DNA of 64,000 nt from Tropicimonas isoalkanivorans (GTDB lineage Bacteria > Pseudomonadota > Alphaproteobacteria > Rhodobacterales > Rhodobacteraceae). Under the pieces are notes generated by a model, which worked only from the letters and a program-made list of their open reading frames with translations, searched no databases and had not been told where the DNA came from. The translations under genes and the position numbers were made by a program. The stretch lies in contig NZ_FOLG01000010.1 in NCBI RefSeq assembly GCF_900112335.1, positions 124,001 to 188,000 on the forward strand, read 5' to 3'. Positions 25,504 to 35,551 of the stretch are shown piece after piece. Each line of letters begins with the position of its first letter. The stretch's first letter is position 1.

Positions 25504-25805
25504 AACCGATCCATTCACCGTTCGACCCCGACCGCAACCTGACCGATGACGAACTTGCCGTCGAGCCGACGCTGCGGCGGACGAAGCCGGACAGCCACGA
25601 CGACACGCCGCACCCGGACTACCGCATTCACCCGGCCGACCGGCTGCTGGTGCGTGGACCATGGGAGATGGCAGCCTCGATCCTGATCGCCCTAGGGGTC
25701 GTCATGATGATGCAACCCTTCTTTCTCTGGGCGTTCACGTGGTCCTTCCTCGTTACGCTGACCGGCACGGTGATGTTCATCATCGTCAGCCATTTCCCGG
25801 AGTAG
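25500..25805 (+). CDS. Small two-helix membrane protein of the transporter operon
   Basis: This 101-residue protein has a polar N-terminus (SHDDTPHPDYRIHPADRLLV) and two helices (about 58-76 and 80-98). Its ATG overlaps the preceding permease stop (ATGA) and the first ATPase follows after 3 nt, so it belongs to the transporter. Similar small proteins (DUF2160/GlpU-like) sit in glycerol-type ABC operons. Its job is unknown. Confidence 0.7.
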   Translation: MKPIHSPFDPDRNLTDDELAVEPTLRRTKPDSHDDTPHPDYRIHPADRLLVRGPWEMAASILIALGVVMMMQPFFLWAFTWSFLVTLTGTVMFIIVSHFPE

Positions 25806-25808
25806 GAC

Positions 25809-26906
25809 ATGGCGCAGATACGCATAGAGAACCTGCGAAAGGACTTCGGCAGCTTCACGGCGGTTCAGTCGTCGAGCTTCACCATTGAGGATGGCGAGTT
25901 CTTCATGCTGCTCGGCCCCTCCGGCTGCGGCAAGACGACGACGCTTCGAATGATGGCCGGGCTGGAACTGCCGACCGCCGGTGAGATCTACATCGACGGC
26001 GAGGAGGTGAGCCAGAAACGCGCCCGCGAACGCGACATCGCTTTCGTTTTCCAGATGTTCGCGCTCTACCCGCACATGACCGTCGGCAAGAACATCAGCT
26101 ACCCGCTCCGCAGCCAGGGCATGCCGAAAGCTGAGGTCAAGCGCAAGGTGAGCGAGGTGGCGCGCATCTTGGGGATCGAGGGCATCCTCAACAGCCCGGT
26201 CGGCGGGCTGTCGGGCGGCGACCGGCAGCGCGTTGCGCTCGGCCGGGCCATCGTCCGGGAGCCGAAGGCGTTCTTCATGGATGAACCGCTTGGTGCGCTT
26301 GATGCGGAATTCCGCGAGCACATGGCCGAGGAGCTGCGTGCTTTGCACGATCGGATGGGCGCGACCACCGTCTACGTGACCCACGACCAGCTTGAGGCGA
26401 TGCAGATGGGCGACAAGATCGTGGTGATGAACCACGGCGTCGTGGAGCAGTTCGGCAAGCCGCAGGACATCTACGACTGGCCAGCCACCACGTTCGCCGC
26501 CGGTTTCATCGGATCGCCGCCCATGAACCTCCTGCCCTTCGACGGGTCGGTTGCCCCTGGCGCAACGGACGTCGCCTTCGGCACGAGCCGCCTTGCCGTA
26601 CCGGAATCGCGCGAGCCGGGGAAAGGGGCGTTGGTCCTGGGCGTTCGCCCGGAACACGTCCGGTTGGACGATACCTCCGACTATCGGGCGCGCGTGACGG
26701 CGGTCGAATACCTCGGAACCACGCAGATCGTGACCCTTCGGGTCGACCATGGGGAGATAAAGGCGCGCATTCCGAGCACGACGCGCGTGCAGGAGGGGGA
26801 AAGCACCGGCATCGCGCTCGACGCCCGCAAACTCACCCTGTTCGACGCTGAAAGCGGCCGAGCCCTGCGCTCCGCCGCGAACGAGAAGGTGCTTTTCCAT
26901 GGCTGA
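25809..26906 (+). CDS. ABC transporter ATPase, GlpS/UgpC type
   Basis: This 365-residue ATPase has Walker A GPSGCGKTTT, signature LSGGDRQRVALGRA, Walker B FFMDEPLGALDA and the H-loop THDQLEAM, then a C-terminal TOBE-type regulatory part. Start ATG at 25809. It overlaps the next ATPase by 8 nt. Two different ATPases probably form a heterodimer, as in GlpST. Confidence 0.93.
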   Translation: MAQIRIENLRKDFGSFTAVQSSSFTIEDGEFFMLLGPSGCGKTTTLRMMAGLELPTAGEIYIDGEEVSQKRARERDIAFVFQMFALYPHMTVGKNISYPLRSQGMPKAEVKRKVSEVARILGIEGILNSPVGGLSGGDRQRVALGRAIVREPKAFFMDEPLGALDAEFREHMAEELRALHDRMGATTVYVTHDQLEAMQMGDKIVVMNHGVVEQFGKPQDIYDWPATTFAAGFIGSPPMNLLPFDGSVAPGATDVAFGTSRLAVPESREPGKGALVLGVRPEHVRLDDTSDYRARVTAVEYLGTTQIVTLRVDHGEIKARIPSTTRVQEGESTGIALDARKLTLFDAESGRALRSAANEKVLFHG

Positions 26907-27894
26907 GGTAGAGCTTTCCGACGTCACACGGACCTTCGGTCGGACTTCGGCCCTTTCGAACGTCTCCATGACGGTGCCGGATGGCGCCTTCTTCGTGCTG
27001 CTCGGGCCCACGGGTGCCGGCAAGACGACGACGTTGCGCCTTGTCGCCGGGCTCGACCGGCCCGACAGCGGGGCGTTGCGCATCGGTGGCACGGCGGTGA
27101 CGAACCTTACCCCCGCGCAGCGGAACGTGGCGATGGTGTTCCAGCAGTACTCGCTCTATCCGCACATGACGGTGCGGGAGAACCTGGCCTTTCCCCTGAA
27201 GTCGCCCTTGCTCCGGACACCGCAGGACCAGATCGACCGAAAAGTGCAGGAAGTGGCCGAGACGTTGCAGATCTCGCACAAGCTCGACAATCGAGCGACC
27301 GCGCTTTCGGGTGGCGAGATGCAGCGGGTCTCCATCGGGCGGGCGCTGGTCCGCAACCCGGCGGTCTACCTGATGGACGAACCTCTCAGTTCGCTCGACG
27401 CGAAGCTCCGTGCCGACCTTCGGGTGGAACTCAAGAACATTCAGGCCCGGACCGGCGCGACATTCCTCTACGTGACCCACGACCAGATCGAAGCCATGAC
27501 CATGGCCACGCATGTCGGGGTGCTCGACCACGGCCGCCTCGTGCAGACGGGGCCGCCGCGGGAGATCTACGAGGACCCGGTCAGCATCTACGCCGCCAGC
27601 CGGCTTGGTCAGCCGCGGATCAACATCCTCCCGGCCGATCTCTTCGCCGGCGCGCCGTCCGGTGCAAAGTCCATCGGCCTGCGACCGGAACAGATCCACC
27701 AGGGCGAAGGCGAGGAGAGTTCGGTCGTTCGGGTTGAGCATCTGGGAGATCAGACGCGGCTGTATCTGTCGCTCCGCAATCACGATCTGGTCACCGTGAC
27801 CGACGCTCACACACCTTTGCAGTCGGGCGACATCGTGAAGATCCGGCCCGAGCGTCCGTTCTATTTCGACGCCTCCGGCGCGCGCATACATTGA
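26899..27894 (+). CDS. ABC transporter ATPase, GlpT/UgpC type
   Basis: This 331-residue ATPase has Walker A GPTGAGKTTT, signature LSGGEMQRVSIGRA, Walker B YLMDEPLSSLDAKLR and H-loop THDQIEAM, followed by a short TOBE domain. Start ATG at 26899 lies inside the end of the preceding ATPase. All catalytic residues are intact in both, so both sites could hydrolyse ATP. Confidence 0.93.
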   Translation: MAEVELSDVTRTFGRTSALSNVSMTVPDGAFFVLLGPTGAGKTTTLRLVAGLDRPDSGALRIGGTAVTNLTPAQRNVAMVFQQYSLYPHMTVRENLAFPLKSPLLRTPQDQIDRKVQEVAETLQISHKLDNRATALSGGEMQRVSIGRALVRNPAVYLMDEPLSSLDAKLRADLRVELKNIQARTGATFLYVTHDQIEAMTMATHVGVLDHGRLVQTGPPREIYEDPVSIYAASRLGQPRINILPADLFAGAPSGAKSIGLRPEQIHQGEGEESSVVRVEHLGDQTRLYLSLRNHDLVTVTDAHTPLQSGDIVKIRPERPFYFDASGARIH

Positions 27895-27905
27895 GGGAGA
27901 TCCCA

Positions 27906-29528
27906 GTGACACAGTTCATCAACAAGAAAGAGGACATCGTGGCCGAGGCCGTCGACGGCCTGATCCGCGCGTCCGGTGGGAAACTCTCCCGTCTCGACGG
28001 GTATCCTCATATCCGGGTGGTCCTGCGCAGCGATTGGGACAAGTCCGGAGTCGCGCTGGTGTCGGGCGGCGGGTCGGGCCACGAACCGGCGCATGCGGGT
28101 TTCGTCGGGGAGGGCATGCTGACAGCCGCCGTCTGCGGCGATGTCTTCGCATCGCCTTCGGTGGACGCCGTGCTTGCCGGCATCCTCGCGGTGACGGGCC
28201 CCGCCGGGTGCTTGCTGATCGTCAAGAACTACACCGGAGATCGGCTCAATTTCGGTCTGGCCGCCGAACGTGCCCGCGCCTTCGGCCTGAAGGTCAGCAT
28301 GGTCGTGGTGGACGACGACATCGCGTTGCCCGACCTGCCCCAGGCGCGCGGCGTTGCTGGCACGTTGTTTGTCCACAAGATCGCGGGAGCGCTCGCGCAG
28401 GGCGGCGCGGATCTGGAGACGGTGACGGCGGCCGCGGAGCGCGTGATAGCAGGGACCAAGTCGATCGGCATGTCGCTCGACACCTGCACCGTTCCCGGAA
28501 CGCCCAAGGAACAGCGTATCAAGTTCGGCAAGGCCGAGCTCGGCCTGGGCATTCACGGCGAGGCAGGGGTCGAGCAGGTCGACTATACCGATGCGCAAAC
28601 GGCCATGCATATGGTTGCGGAGCGGCTTTCGGAGCAGATGACGCCGGACACAGACTACGTGGCGATGCTCAACAATCTCGGCGGGACCTCTGTGCTGGAG
28701 ATGCAGATCCTTGCCTACGAACTTGCGAATTCGCCGATTGGAGACCGCCTGACGCATCTGATCGGCCCCGCGTCGCTGATGACCTCGCTGGAGATGCGCG
28801 GTTTCTCGGTGTCCGTCTACCCGGCAAACCCCGAGCATCTCGAAGCGCTTTCGACGGCGACGCCACTTTCGGCCTGGCCCGGGCTCTCGCTGCTCGGCGA
28901 TGCCCGTGTTGTTGACCTCCCGGACGGTCTGCGCCCGATCCGCCCAATGCCGTCCGATCATTCACCGACACGGGCGTTCCTGACCCGGTGCTGCGAGGTC
29001 TTCATCGACGCCGAAGCGGATCTGAACGCACTCGATGCGCGGACGGGCGATGGCGACACAGGCTCGACCCTCGCCGGTGCTTCTCGCGCGCTTCTCGGTG
29101 CCATGGACCGCCTTCCCCTTGCCGATCATACCCAACTCTATCGCGCAATTGGCCTCGAATTGAGCCAGACCATGGGAGGCTCTTCCGGCGTGCTGCTGGC
29201 GATCTTCTTCGCAGCCACGGGCGATGCGGCGTCGAGCGGGCATTCGCAACACGAAGCACTCAAGGCCGGTCTCGCCCGCATGCAGGAAATCGGCGGCGCG
29301 CAGGAGGGCGACCGGACGATGATTGACGCCCTGCGGCCGGCCCTCGACAGCCTGCCGGACGGGCTCGCCGCAGCGGCCAGAGCGGCACGGGATGGCGCGA
29401 ACCGAACGGCCGAGATGGCCTCCGCCAACGCAGGGCGGTCGTCTTACCTGAATGCGGAACAATTGAAGGGACAAATCGATCCGGGCGCAGAGGCGGTCGC
29501 GCGTTTGTTCGAGAAACTCGCGGAATGA
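27906..29528 (+). CDS. dhaK: Fused ATP-dependent dihydroxyacetone-type kinase (DhaK-DhaL)
   Basis: This 540-residue fused kinase has a DhaK domain (about 1-325) with the GGGSGHEP loop and the substrate-linking His in GLGIHGEAGVEQVDY, and a DhaL domain (about 345-540) with the Mg-ATP motif DARTGDGDTGSTLA and TMGGSSGVLL. Start GTG at 27906 is preceded by GAGGGAGA at 8 nt; TTG at 27891 is possible. Fused enzymes use ATP rather than the PTS phosphocarrier. Substrates of this family include dihydroxyacetone and short ketoses such as erythrulose. It ends the transporter operon, so the imported sugar is probably a ketotriose or ketotetrose (inferred). Confidence 0.9.
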   Translation: MTQFINKKEDIVAEAVDGLIRASGGKLSRLDGYPHIRVVLRSDWDKSGVALVSGGGSGHEPAHAGFVGEGMLTAAVCGDVFASPSVDAVLAGILAVTGPAGCLLIVKNYTGDRLNFGLAAERARAFGLKVSMVVVDDDIALPDLPQARGVAGTLFVHKIAGALAQGGADLETVTAAAERVIAGTKSIGMSLDTCTVPGTPKEQRIKFGKAELGLGIHGEAGVEQVDYTDAQTAMHMVAERLSEQMTPDTDYVAMLNNLGGTSVLEMQILAYELANSPIGDRLTHLIGPASLMTSLEMRGFSVSVYPANPEHLEALSTATPLSAWPGLSLLGDARVVDLPDGLRPIRPMPSDHSPTRAFLTRCCEVFIDAEADLNALDARTGDGDTGSTLAGASRALLGAMDRLPLADHTQLYRAIGLELSQTMGGSSGVLLAIFFAATGDAASSGHSQHEALKAGLARMQEIGGAQEGDRTMIDALRPALDSLPDGLAAAARAARDGANRTAEMASANAGRSSYLNAEQLKGQIDPGAEAVARLFEKLAE

Positions 29529-29671
29529 CGTAGGAACGCGTGATCCGCGCCCGCCGCATGGGCACAGGATCGACCTGTCACCTCTGAAGCTGGGTGGTCG
29601 CCCCTGCGTGGCGGCGCGATAGCCTGCGATGACGCCATGGCACTTGCGTGACGGGCAAGGAATCTGCTGCG

Positions 29672-31138
29672 ATGGCGGCGGATACCACGCCCGCCACAGG
29701 AGGATGGCCCATGCTCTGGATCGCGCTGCATTACGTGGTGGTGCTGGCTTGCGGAATGCGTGTCCTTCTCCGACCAAACCGGGACCCGACGTCCCGTGTG
29801 GCCTGGCTGGCTGTTCTCTTTGCAGTGCCGGTTTTCGGAATTCTGGCGTACCTTTTGCTGGGGGAAACGAGCATCGGTCGCGGTCGTATCGCCCGCATGA
29901 ACCAGGTCATCGCGGAGTTGCCCCGCCCCGATAACACCCCAGGTACAGCCGACCCTACGGACGAAGGTCAAAACGAAACCTACGGGCATCTTTTCAAGGT
30001 GGGCCAGTCCATCAGCGGGTACCCTCCGGTTGGCCACAATCGCGCCAGCTTGATGGAGGATTCCGACAAGGCGATCGATCGAATGATGAAGGACGTCGAT
30101 GCGGCCACCCGCCATGTCCACCTGATGTTCTACATCTGGCTGCCGGATACGAACGGCAAGAAAATGGCCCAGGCACTGATACGCGCCGCATCGCGCGGTG
30201 TGACCTGCCGGGCAATGGTGGACGATCTCGGCTCGCGCGACCTTATCAAGAGCTCACTTTGGGCGGAGATGGAACGGGCCGGCGTCAAGTTGGCCCGCGC
30301 CCTGCAGATCGGCAATCCGATCCTGCGGACGTTCAACGGTCGGGTCGACCTGCGCAACCACCGCAAAATCCTGGTGGTGGACAACCGGGTGACCTATTGC
30401 GGCAGCCAAAACTGCGCCGACCCGGCGTTTCTGCCAAAGGCGAAATATGCTCCCTGGGTCGACGCCGTCATGCGGTTCGAGGGGCCTGTTGTGCGACAGA
30501 ACCAGCACCTTTTCGCCAGCGACTGGATGGCCAACTGCGACGAGGACATCTCCGATGTCTTGCGCGAGCCAACTGAACCACACCCTTCCGGCTTCACGGC
30601 GCAGGTCGTGGCAAGCGGACCGACGGTCCGGAATTCCGCCATGCCGGAGATGTTCGTCGGCATCATGTATGCGGCGCGCAGGGAAATGGTGATCACTACC
30701 CCGTATTACGTGCCGAACCCGTCAATTCAGGCCGCCCTGTGCGCTGCGGGCCATCGCGGCGTCGACGTGACGATTATCCTGCCGGCGCGCAACGATGATT
30801 TCGCAGTCGGGGCAACGAGCCGATCCTTCTACGCGGATCTTCTGTCAGCGGGCGTGAAGATTTATGAATACCTGCCGGGGCTGTTGCACACGAAATCCGT
30901 GACGGTGGACGGCGACCTCACGCTGATCGGGTCGGCGAACATGGATCGGCGCAGTTTTGATCTGAACTACGAAAACAACATCCTTTTCCACGACTCTGCC
31001 CTCACCCACGAGATGCGCCAGCGGCAGGAGGCATACATTGCCGACAGCAGGCCCGTTACGCTGGCGGAGGTGCAAGCCTGGCCGCCGCGGGCAAGACTCT
31101 GGAACAACGCGCTTGCGACGCTCGGCCCTGTCCTTTGA
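29672..31138 (+). CDS. cls: Cardiolipin synthase (phospholipase D superfamily)
   Basis: This 488-residue membrane enzyme joins two phosphatidylglycerols. Two N-terminal helices (PLDc_N type) are followed by two HKD motifs: NHRKILVVDNRVTYCGSQN near residue 240 and LHTKSVTVDGDLTLIGSAN near residue 410. Start ATG at 29672 is chosen over GTG at 29648 because AAGGAA lies before it. The gene is 144 nt past dhaK and may be a separate transcript. Length is normal for ClsA-type enzymes. Confidence 0.92.
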   Translation: MAADTTPATGGWPMLWIALHYVVVLACGMRVLLRPNRDPTSRVAWLAVLFAVPVFGILAYLLLGETSIGRGRIARMNQVIAELPRPDNTPGTADPTDEGQNETYGHLFKVGQSISGYPPVGHNRASLMEDSDKAIDRMMKDVDAATRHVHLMFYIWLPDTNGKKMAQALIRAASRGVTCRAMVDDLGSRDLIKSSLWAEMERAGVKLARALQIGNPILRTFNGRVDLRNHRKILVVDNRVTYCGSQNCADPAFLPKAKYAPWVDAVMRFEGPVVRQNQHLFASDWMANCDEDISDVLREPTEPHPSGFTAQVVASGPTVRNSAMPEMFVGIMYAARREMVITTPYYVPNPSIQAALCAAGHRGVDVTIILPARNDDFAVGATSRSFYADLLSAGVKIYEYLPGLLHTKSVTVDGDLTLIGSANMDRRSFDLNYENNILFHDSALTHEMRQRQEAYIADSRPVTLAEVQAWPPRARLWNNALATLGPVL

Positions 31139-31542
31139 CCTAACCAAAGACCGCCCGCCGGTACTGTATTTCGATCCCGACCGGGTTCGAGATCTCGCAC
31201 AGGGTCAACCCTGAAATCTCCGTAGAGGCGGATCGAGGCATCGCATCCAGAATGGAACCGCGTCATGAACTGTCCATTGAGACTAAGACATACTTAAAGA
31301 GCGATTCTCCCAACCGCCCCGATCCGTGCCCCTCCTGCACCCCAATAGGTGGCGCACCGCAGAGGCGCGGTTTCCGTCTCCAATTGTCGACAACATCATG
31401 AAAGCGCCGCCAAACCCTCGCCATTGTTCATCAATTTCTGACTCATTTGCCCAGAAAATGCCGTCTTTGTGAACAACCCTAAGGAGAATACGGCGCGACG
31501 CCATTTCTCAGATTTTAACGGTTATTTTTTAAGGAGGGAACT
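31139..31542. other. Intergenic region upstream of the subtilase gene
   Basis: No gene is supported. The last 50 bases are AT-rich (TTTTAACGGTTATTTTTTAA), then AAGGAGGGAACT before the ATG, giving the strongest ribosome binding site in the window. The rest shows nothing recognisable. Confidence 0.55.
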
Positions 31543-34500
31543 ATGCCGAAGCCTAGCGGTGGAAATGGAAGCGGTGGCGGTAAAAATGGCGGCTCCAGCC
31601 CGGTATTCGAAGTTCTCGGACTGACGGCAACCGAAGATGGACTCTACGGAACCGGTCAGAACGGCGCTCTCGTAACCGTCACGGTGACCGACCCGGCGAC
31701 CGGGCAGACGTGGACCGGGCAGACATCGACCTGGTACGAAGAAAACGGCGTCTGGTATTGGGTCATCGACAGCAATTCCCTTACAAATCCCGACGACTCT
31801 TCGGATTTCTTCTCGGACGAAGCCGGGGATTTCACGGTCGTTGCCTCCTATGAGGAAATCAATCAGAGGAACGGCCGGACGAAAACGATCTCGACCGAGA
31901 TCTACGACCTGAGCATTGCAGGAGAGGACACAACGGCTCCGACGGCGTCGGCACCCGTCCTTCTGGCATCCACGGACTCGGGCGTTGAGGGCGATGGCGT
32001 TACGAATGTCGATCTCGCCAGCTTCCGGATCGACCTGGATCCCACCGTGGAGGTCGGGGACCAGATCGACCTTCTGATCAACGGCACGGCTAATGTGTCC
32101 AGCACGATTACCCAGGACGACATCGACCAGGGCTTCATCATCCTCACGTCGACGAATTCCGGCCTCGACGAAGGGACCAACGACGTCCAGGCGCGCCTTT
32201 CCGATGCGGCAGGAAATTCCAGTGTCACGGCATCGATCAACCTGACACTCGACACGACTCCACCGGACGCGGTCATCGAGGCCGTTTTGACCGATGACGT
32301 TTTGCCGGATGCCGACGGTCTGGTTGCAGACGCGACGCCGACCCTGACCGGATCCGCCGAGGCGGGCGCGACAGTAGAACTATACGATGCGTCCGGCAGT
32401 CTGCTCGGGCAGACCGTCGCTTCGGACGGAACCTGGTCCATCGAAACGCCCCTGCTCGCGGACGGCACGCACGACCTGCACGTTGTGGTGACGGATGTCG
32501 CCGGCAATTCGACGACGTCTTCCGATTTCACTGTCACCATCGACAGCTCGGTCGCGGTTGCCACGCTGGACGGCATCTCCGATGACACGGGGACGTCCGG
32601 AGACAATATCACCTCCGACAGCAGCCCGTCCCTCTACGGCACGGCGGAGGTCGGGGCGACCGTCGTGGTCTACCCCGTCGTCGGTGGCGCCCCTGACCTG
32701 GCAGCCGGTGTCACGGCGAGCGTGGCAGCAGACGGCTCCTGGACCTTCGCTCCCGGTACCTTGACCGATGGCACGTATACCTATCGGGCCAAGGTTACCG
32801 ACGCGGCGGGCAATACCGCCTGGACGACAGATCTGACCCTGGTTGTCGATACGACCGTGCAAGCGGCGGTTCTGACCGAAGTGCGCGTGGATGATGGCGG
32901 ATCGCCCGACTCCCTGGCGATCTCCAGCGGTTCGACGACGACGGACACGAGCCCGCTTTTGATAGGGAGCGCCGAGCGCAATGCCCGCGTGGACATCTAC
33001 GTCGACGGCGTGCTCGCCGCACAGACATTCGCGGACGACGGCGGACTCTGGTCTGCAAACCTCTCCGGGCTGTCCGCCGCTTCGCACGACATCACGCTGC
33101 AAACCGTCGATGTGGCGGGCAACGTGGCCGGGGATCCCGCCGGGCCAACCGAGTTTACGCTGCTCGTCGAAGCGCCGCCCCAGCCGGAATTCGATCCGCT
33201 CTACGGGGAGCAGTGGAATCTTACCATGCTGGGCGGGCTGGAAGACGTCTGGCAGGATTACACCGGCTTTGGTGTAACCGTCGCCATCTACGACGACGGC
33301 ATCGCCTATGACCATGTCGATTTGGACGACAACTACGATGCGTCGCTGCACCTGACCTGGTCGGGCTCCGAACTGGACCCTCTTCCGTCAAATGCGGACG
33401 AAGGGGTTCACGGCACGGCTGTTGCCGGCGTCATTGCAGGAGAGCGGAACGGCCAAGGCACCATCGGGATCGCCTATGACGCAACCATCGTCGGCGTGAA
33501 CATCTTTTCCGGACCTGCCAACATCAACGATGCAGACACGTCCGGCTTCGAATATGCCATTGCTCAGATGGGCAACTTCGATGTCGTGAACCACAGCTGG
33601 GGCGGCGCGCCGGTCTATCTCAACGACACCTCTCCCGCCATTCTGACCTTTGTGCAGGCGGCGGAAGACGCGACCACGTTCGGCCGCGAGGGCTTGGGGA
33701 CGATCATCCTCAAGGCCGCCGGAAACTGGGCCGACAGCTCGCAAGGGGACTTTGCTGACACCACCCGATATACGATCACCGTCGGCGCGTACGACTCTGA
33801 CGGCGACGTCTCATGGTACTCCAGCCGTGGCGCGAACATCCTCGTCTCGGCGCCGTCGAGCGGCAATACCATCGTCGATGCCGACGGAAACCTGACCGCG
33901 GACAGCAACCTACGGATCCCGACGACGGATCGCGACGGCGATTTCGGCTACGGCCCCGACAGCTGGAGCAGTGCCTTCGACACCAGCGGCTTCGGCGGCA
34001 CCTCGGCGGCCACGCCCACCGTATCCGGAGTTGTCGCTCTGATGCTGGAGGCCAACCCCGACCTGGGTTGGCGCGACGTTCAGAACATCCTCGCGCAATC
34101 GGCCATCTGGACGGGCAGTGAAGTCGGCGTGCAAAACCACGACGCCGAACTCGTTCCGGTCGATCTCGACACCGACGGAGTCCGGGAGACGACCGGCTTC
34201 GACCAGATCGAGTACTTCGCCGGTGTCTGGAACGGAGCGGACACCTGGAACGGCGGCGGGATGCACTTTTCGGAGGACTACGGCTACGGCGCGGTCAGCG
34301 CGCTGGCGGCTGTGCGCATGTCCGAGGTGTGGAGCATGTTCGGAGATGCCCAGACCTCAGCGAACGAAGCCAGCTACGGAACAGGCGTCATGGCGCCTGA
34401 CCTGTCGGTCTCGGGCGATGGCGACATTGCGAGCTGGAGCTTCGATTATTCTGGCCCGGCGATGGATCTGGAATACGTGGACATCTACGTCAACCTGTCC

Positions 34501-35424
34501 ACCGCGTTGATGCAAGAGGTGATGCTTCAGATCACCTCGCCCGACGGCACGACCACCACGCTTCTGGACTTGCCGATCAACGACTATACGCCCGCCTACG
34601 ACTTCCTCGGCCTGACCCTTCTCACCGTCAACGTTACCTGGACGTTCGGGGCGAACGCCTTCCGGGGCGAGGATCCGAACGGAACCTGGACCGTGACACT
34701 TCAGGAAAAGGACGCCACTTTCGACGTGGACAATTACGGCACCGAATTTGACGGGAATTCCATCGTGGAACTGGGGATGGACTTCCACGGCTTGGCAACC
34801 GGGCTCGAGAACGATGTCTACACCTACACTGACGAGATGCTGTCGATGGGCCTGAACACCGATCCCAGTCGCGTCAGCCTGACGGATACAGGAGGTGTCG
34901 ACTGGTTGAACCTTGCCGCGATGACCGTGGACGCCTCAGTCGATCTGACCAGCGGAGTTACCGCCGACACTGGAAACGGGTTCGTACAGATCGCATCGTT
35001 CGAAGCCGGGACCGTGATCGAGAATGCGGTCACCGGAGACGGCAACGACGTGCTGGTCGGAAATGGCGCCGACAACCGTTTGGCCGGCATGCGTGGCGAC
35101 GACGAGATCAGCGGCGGAAACGGATCGGACGAACTCTACGGCCACTTCGGGAACGATATCGTGTCGGGCGGGTCCGGCGCGGACATGTTCTATTTCGAGG
35201 CCGGCCATGGCGACGATGTCATTCTCGACTTCGACCAGTCCGAGTTCGACGTCGTTTCGCTGAGCGGTTTCTCGGAAACGTCGTTCGCGGACCTGTCCTT
35301 CAGCCTGTCGGGGTCGGATCAGGTCCTCAGCTTCTCCACCGGAGACAGTCTGACCTTCTCGAACGGCAGCGAACTGTTGTTGACAGCGAGCGACTTCCTG
35401 TTCGAAAGCCAGTTCGTCGCCTAA
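31543..35424 (+). CDS. Secreted kexin-like subtilase with Ig-like repeats and RTX tail
   Basis: This 1293-residue secreted protease has a Gly/Ser-rich N-terminus with no Sec leader. Four Ig-like repeats follow (about 120-545; DTTPP... and AGN motifs). The S8 catalytic domain has Asp near 583 in IYDDG, His near 622 in HGTAVAGVIA, Asn near 683 in NHSWGG and Ser near 819 in GTSAATP. The DDG at the Asp site and the P-domain after it (about 945-1070) resemble kexin/furin. The tail has RTX Ca2+ repeats (GGNGSDELYG, GGSGADMFYF) and a C-terminal hydrophobic end typical of type I secretion. No secretion genes are nearby. Substrate unknown. Confidence 0.93.
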   Translation: MPKPSGGNGSGGGKNGGSSPVFEVLGLTATEDGLYGTGQNGALVTVTVTDPATGQTWTGQTSTWYEENGVWYWVIDSNSLTNPDDSSDFFSDEAGDFTVVASYEEINQRNGRTKTISTEIYDLSIAGEDTTAPTASAPVLLASTDSGVEGDGVTNVDLASFRIDLDPTVEVGDQIDLLINGTANVSSTITQDDIDQGFIILTSTNSGLDEGTNDVQARLSDAAGNSSVTASINLTLDTTPPDAVIEAVLTDDVLPDADGLVADATPTLTGSAEAGATVELYDASGSLLGQTVASDGTWSIETPLLADGTHDLHVVVTDVAGNSTTSSDFTVTIDSSVAVATLDGISDDTGTSGDNITSDSSPSLYGTAEVGATVVVYPVVGGAPDLAAGVTASVAADGSWTFAPGTLTDGTYTYRAKVTDAAGNTAWTTDLTLVVDTTVQAAVLTEVRVDDGGSPDSLAISSGSTTTDTSPLLIGSAERNARVDIYVDGVLAAQTFADDGGLWSANLSGLSAASHDITLQTVDVAGNVAGDPAGPTEFTLLVEAPPQPEFDPLYGEQWNLTMLGGLEDVWQDYTGFGVTVAIYDDGIAYDHVDLDDNYDASLHLTWSGSELDPLPSNADEGVHGTAVAGVIAGERNGQGTIGIAYDATIVGVNIFSGPANINDADTSGFEYAIAQMGNFDVVNHSWGGAPVYLNDTSPAILTFVQAAEDATTFGREGLGTIILKAAGNWADSSQGDFADTTRYTITVGAYDSDGDVSWYSSRGANILVSAPSSGNTIVDADGNLTADSNLRIPTTDRDGDFGYGPDSWSSAFDTSGFGGTSAATPTVSGVVALMLEANPDLGWRDVQNILAQSAIWTGSEVGVQNHDAELVPVDLDTDGVRETTGFDQIEYFAGVWNGADTWNGGGMHFSEDYGYGAVSALAAVRMSEVWSMFGDAQTSANEASYGTGVMAPDLSVSGDGDIASWSFDYSGPAMDLEYVDIYVNLSTALMQEVMLQITSPDGTTTTLLDLPINDYTPAYDFLGLTLLTVNVTWTFGANAFRGEDPNGTWTVTLQEKDATFDVDNYGTEFDGNSIVELGMDFHGLATGLENDVYTYTDEMLSMGLNTDPSRVSLTDTGGVDWLNLAAMTVDASVDLTSGVTADTGNGFVQIASFEAGTVIENAVTGDGNDVLVGNGADNRLAGMRGDDEISGGNGSDELYGHFGNDIVSGGSGADMFYFEAGHGDDVILDFDQSEFDVVSLSGFSETSFADLSFSLSGSDQVLSFSTGDSLTFSNGSELLLTASDFLFESQFVA

Positions 35425-35491
35425 GCGTCAGACCACGCGTCCCTCTCGCTGGATTTCGGCTGGGTTCGGTGCAGTAACGACCCAGAGGTAA

Positions 35492-35515
35492 AGGGCGGTC
35501 CGTAGAGGCCGCCCT
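35492..35515. terminator. Weak bidirectional terminator between the subtilase and EamA genes
   Basis: A 7-bp stem AGGGCGG/CCGCCCT with a 10-nt loop sits between the convergent stops. It lacks a long T-run, so it is weak on its own. Confidence 0.4.
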
Positions 35516-35551
35516 GATGCAGTGAAGCAAACCGGATACCGAGGGATCGCT

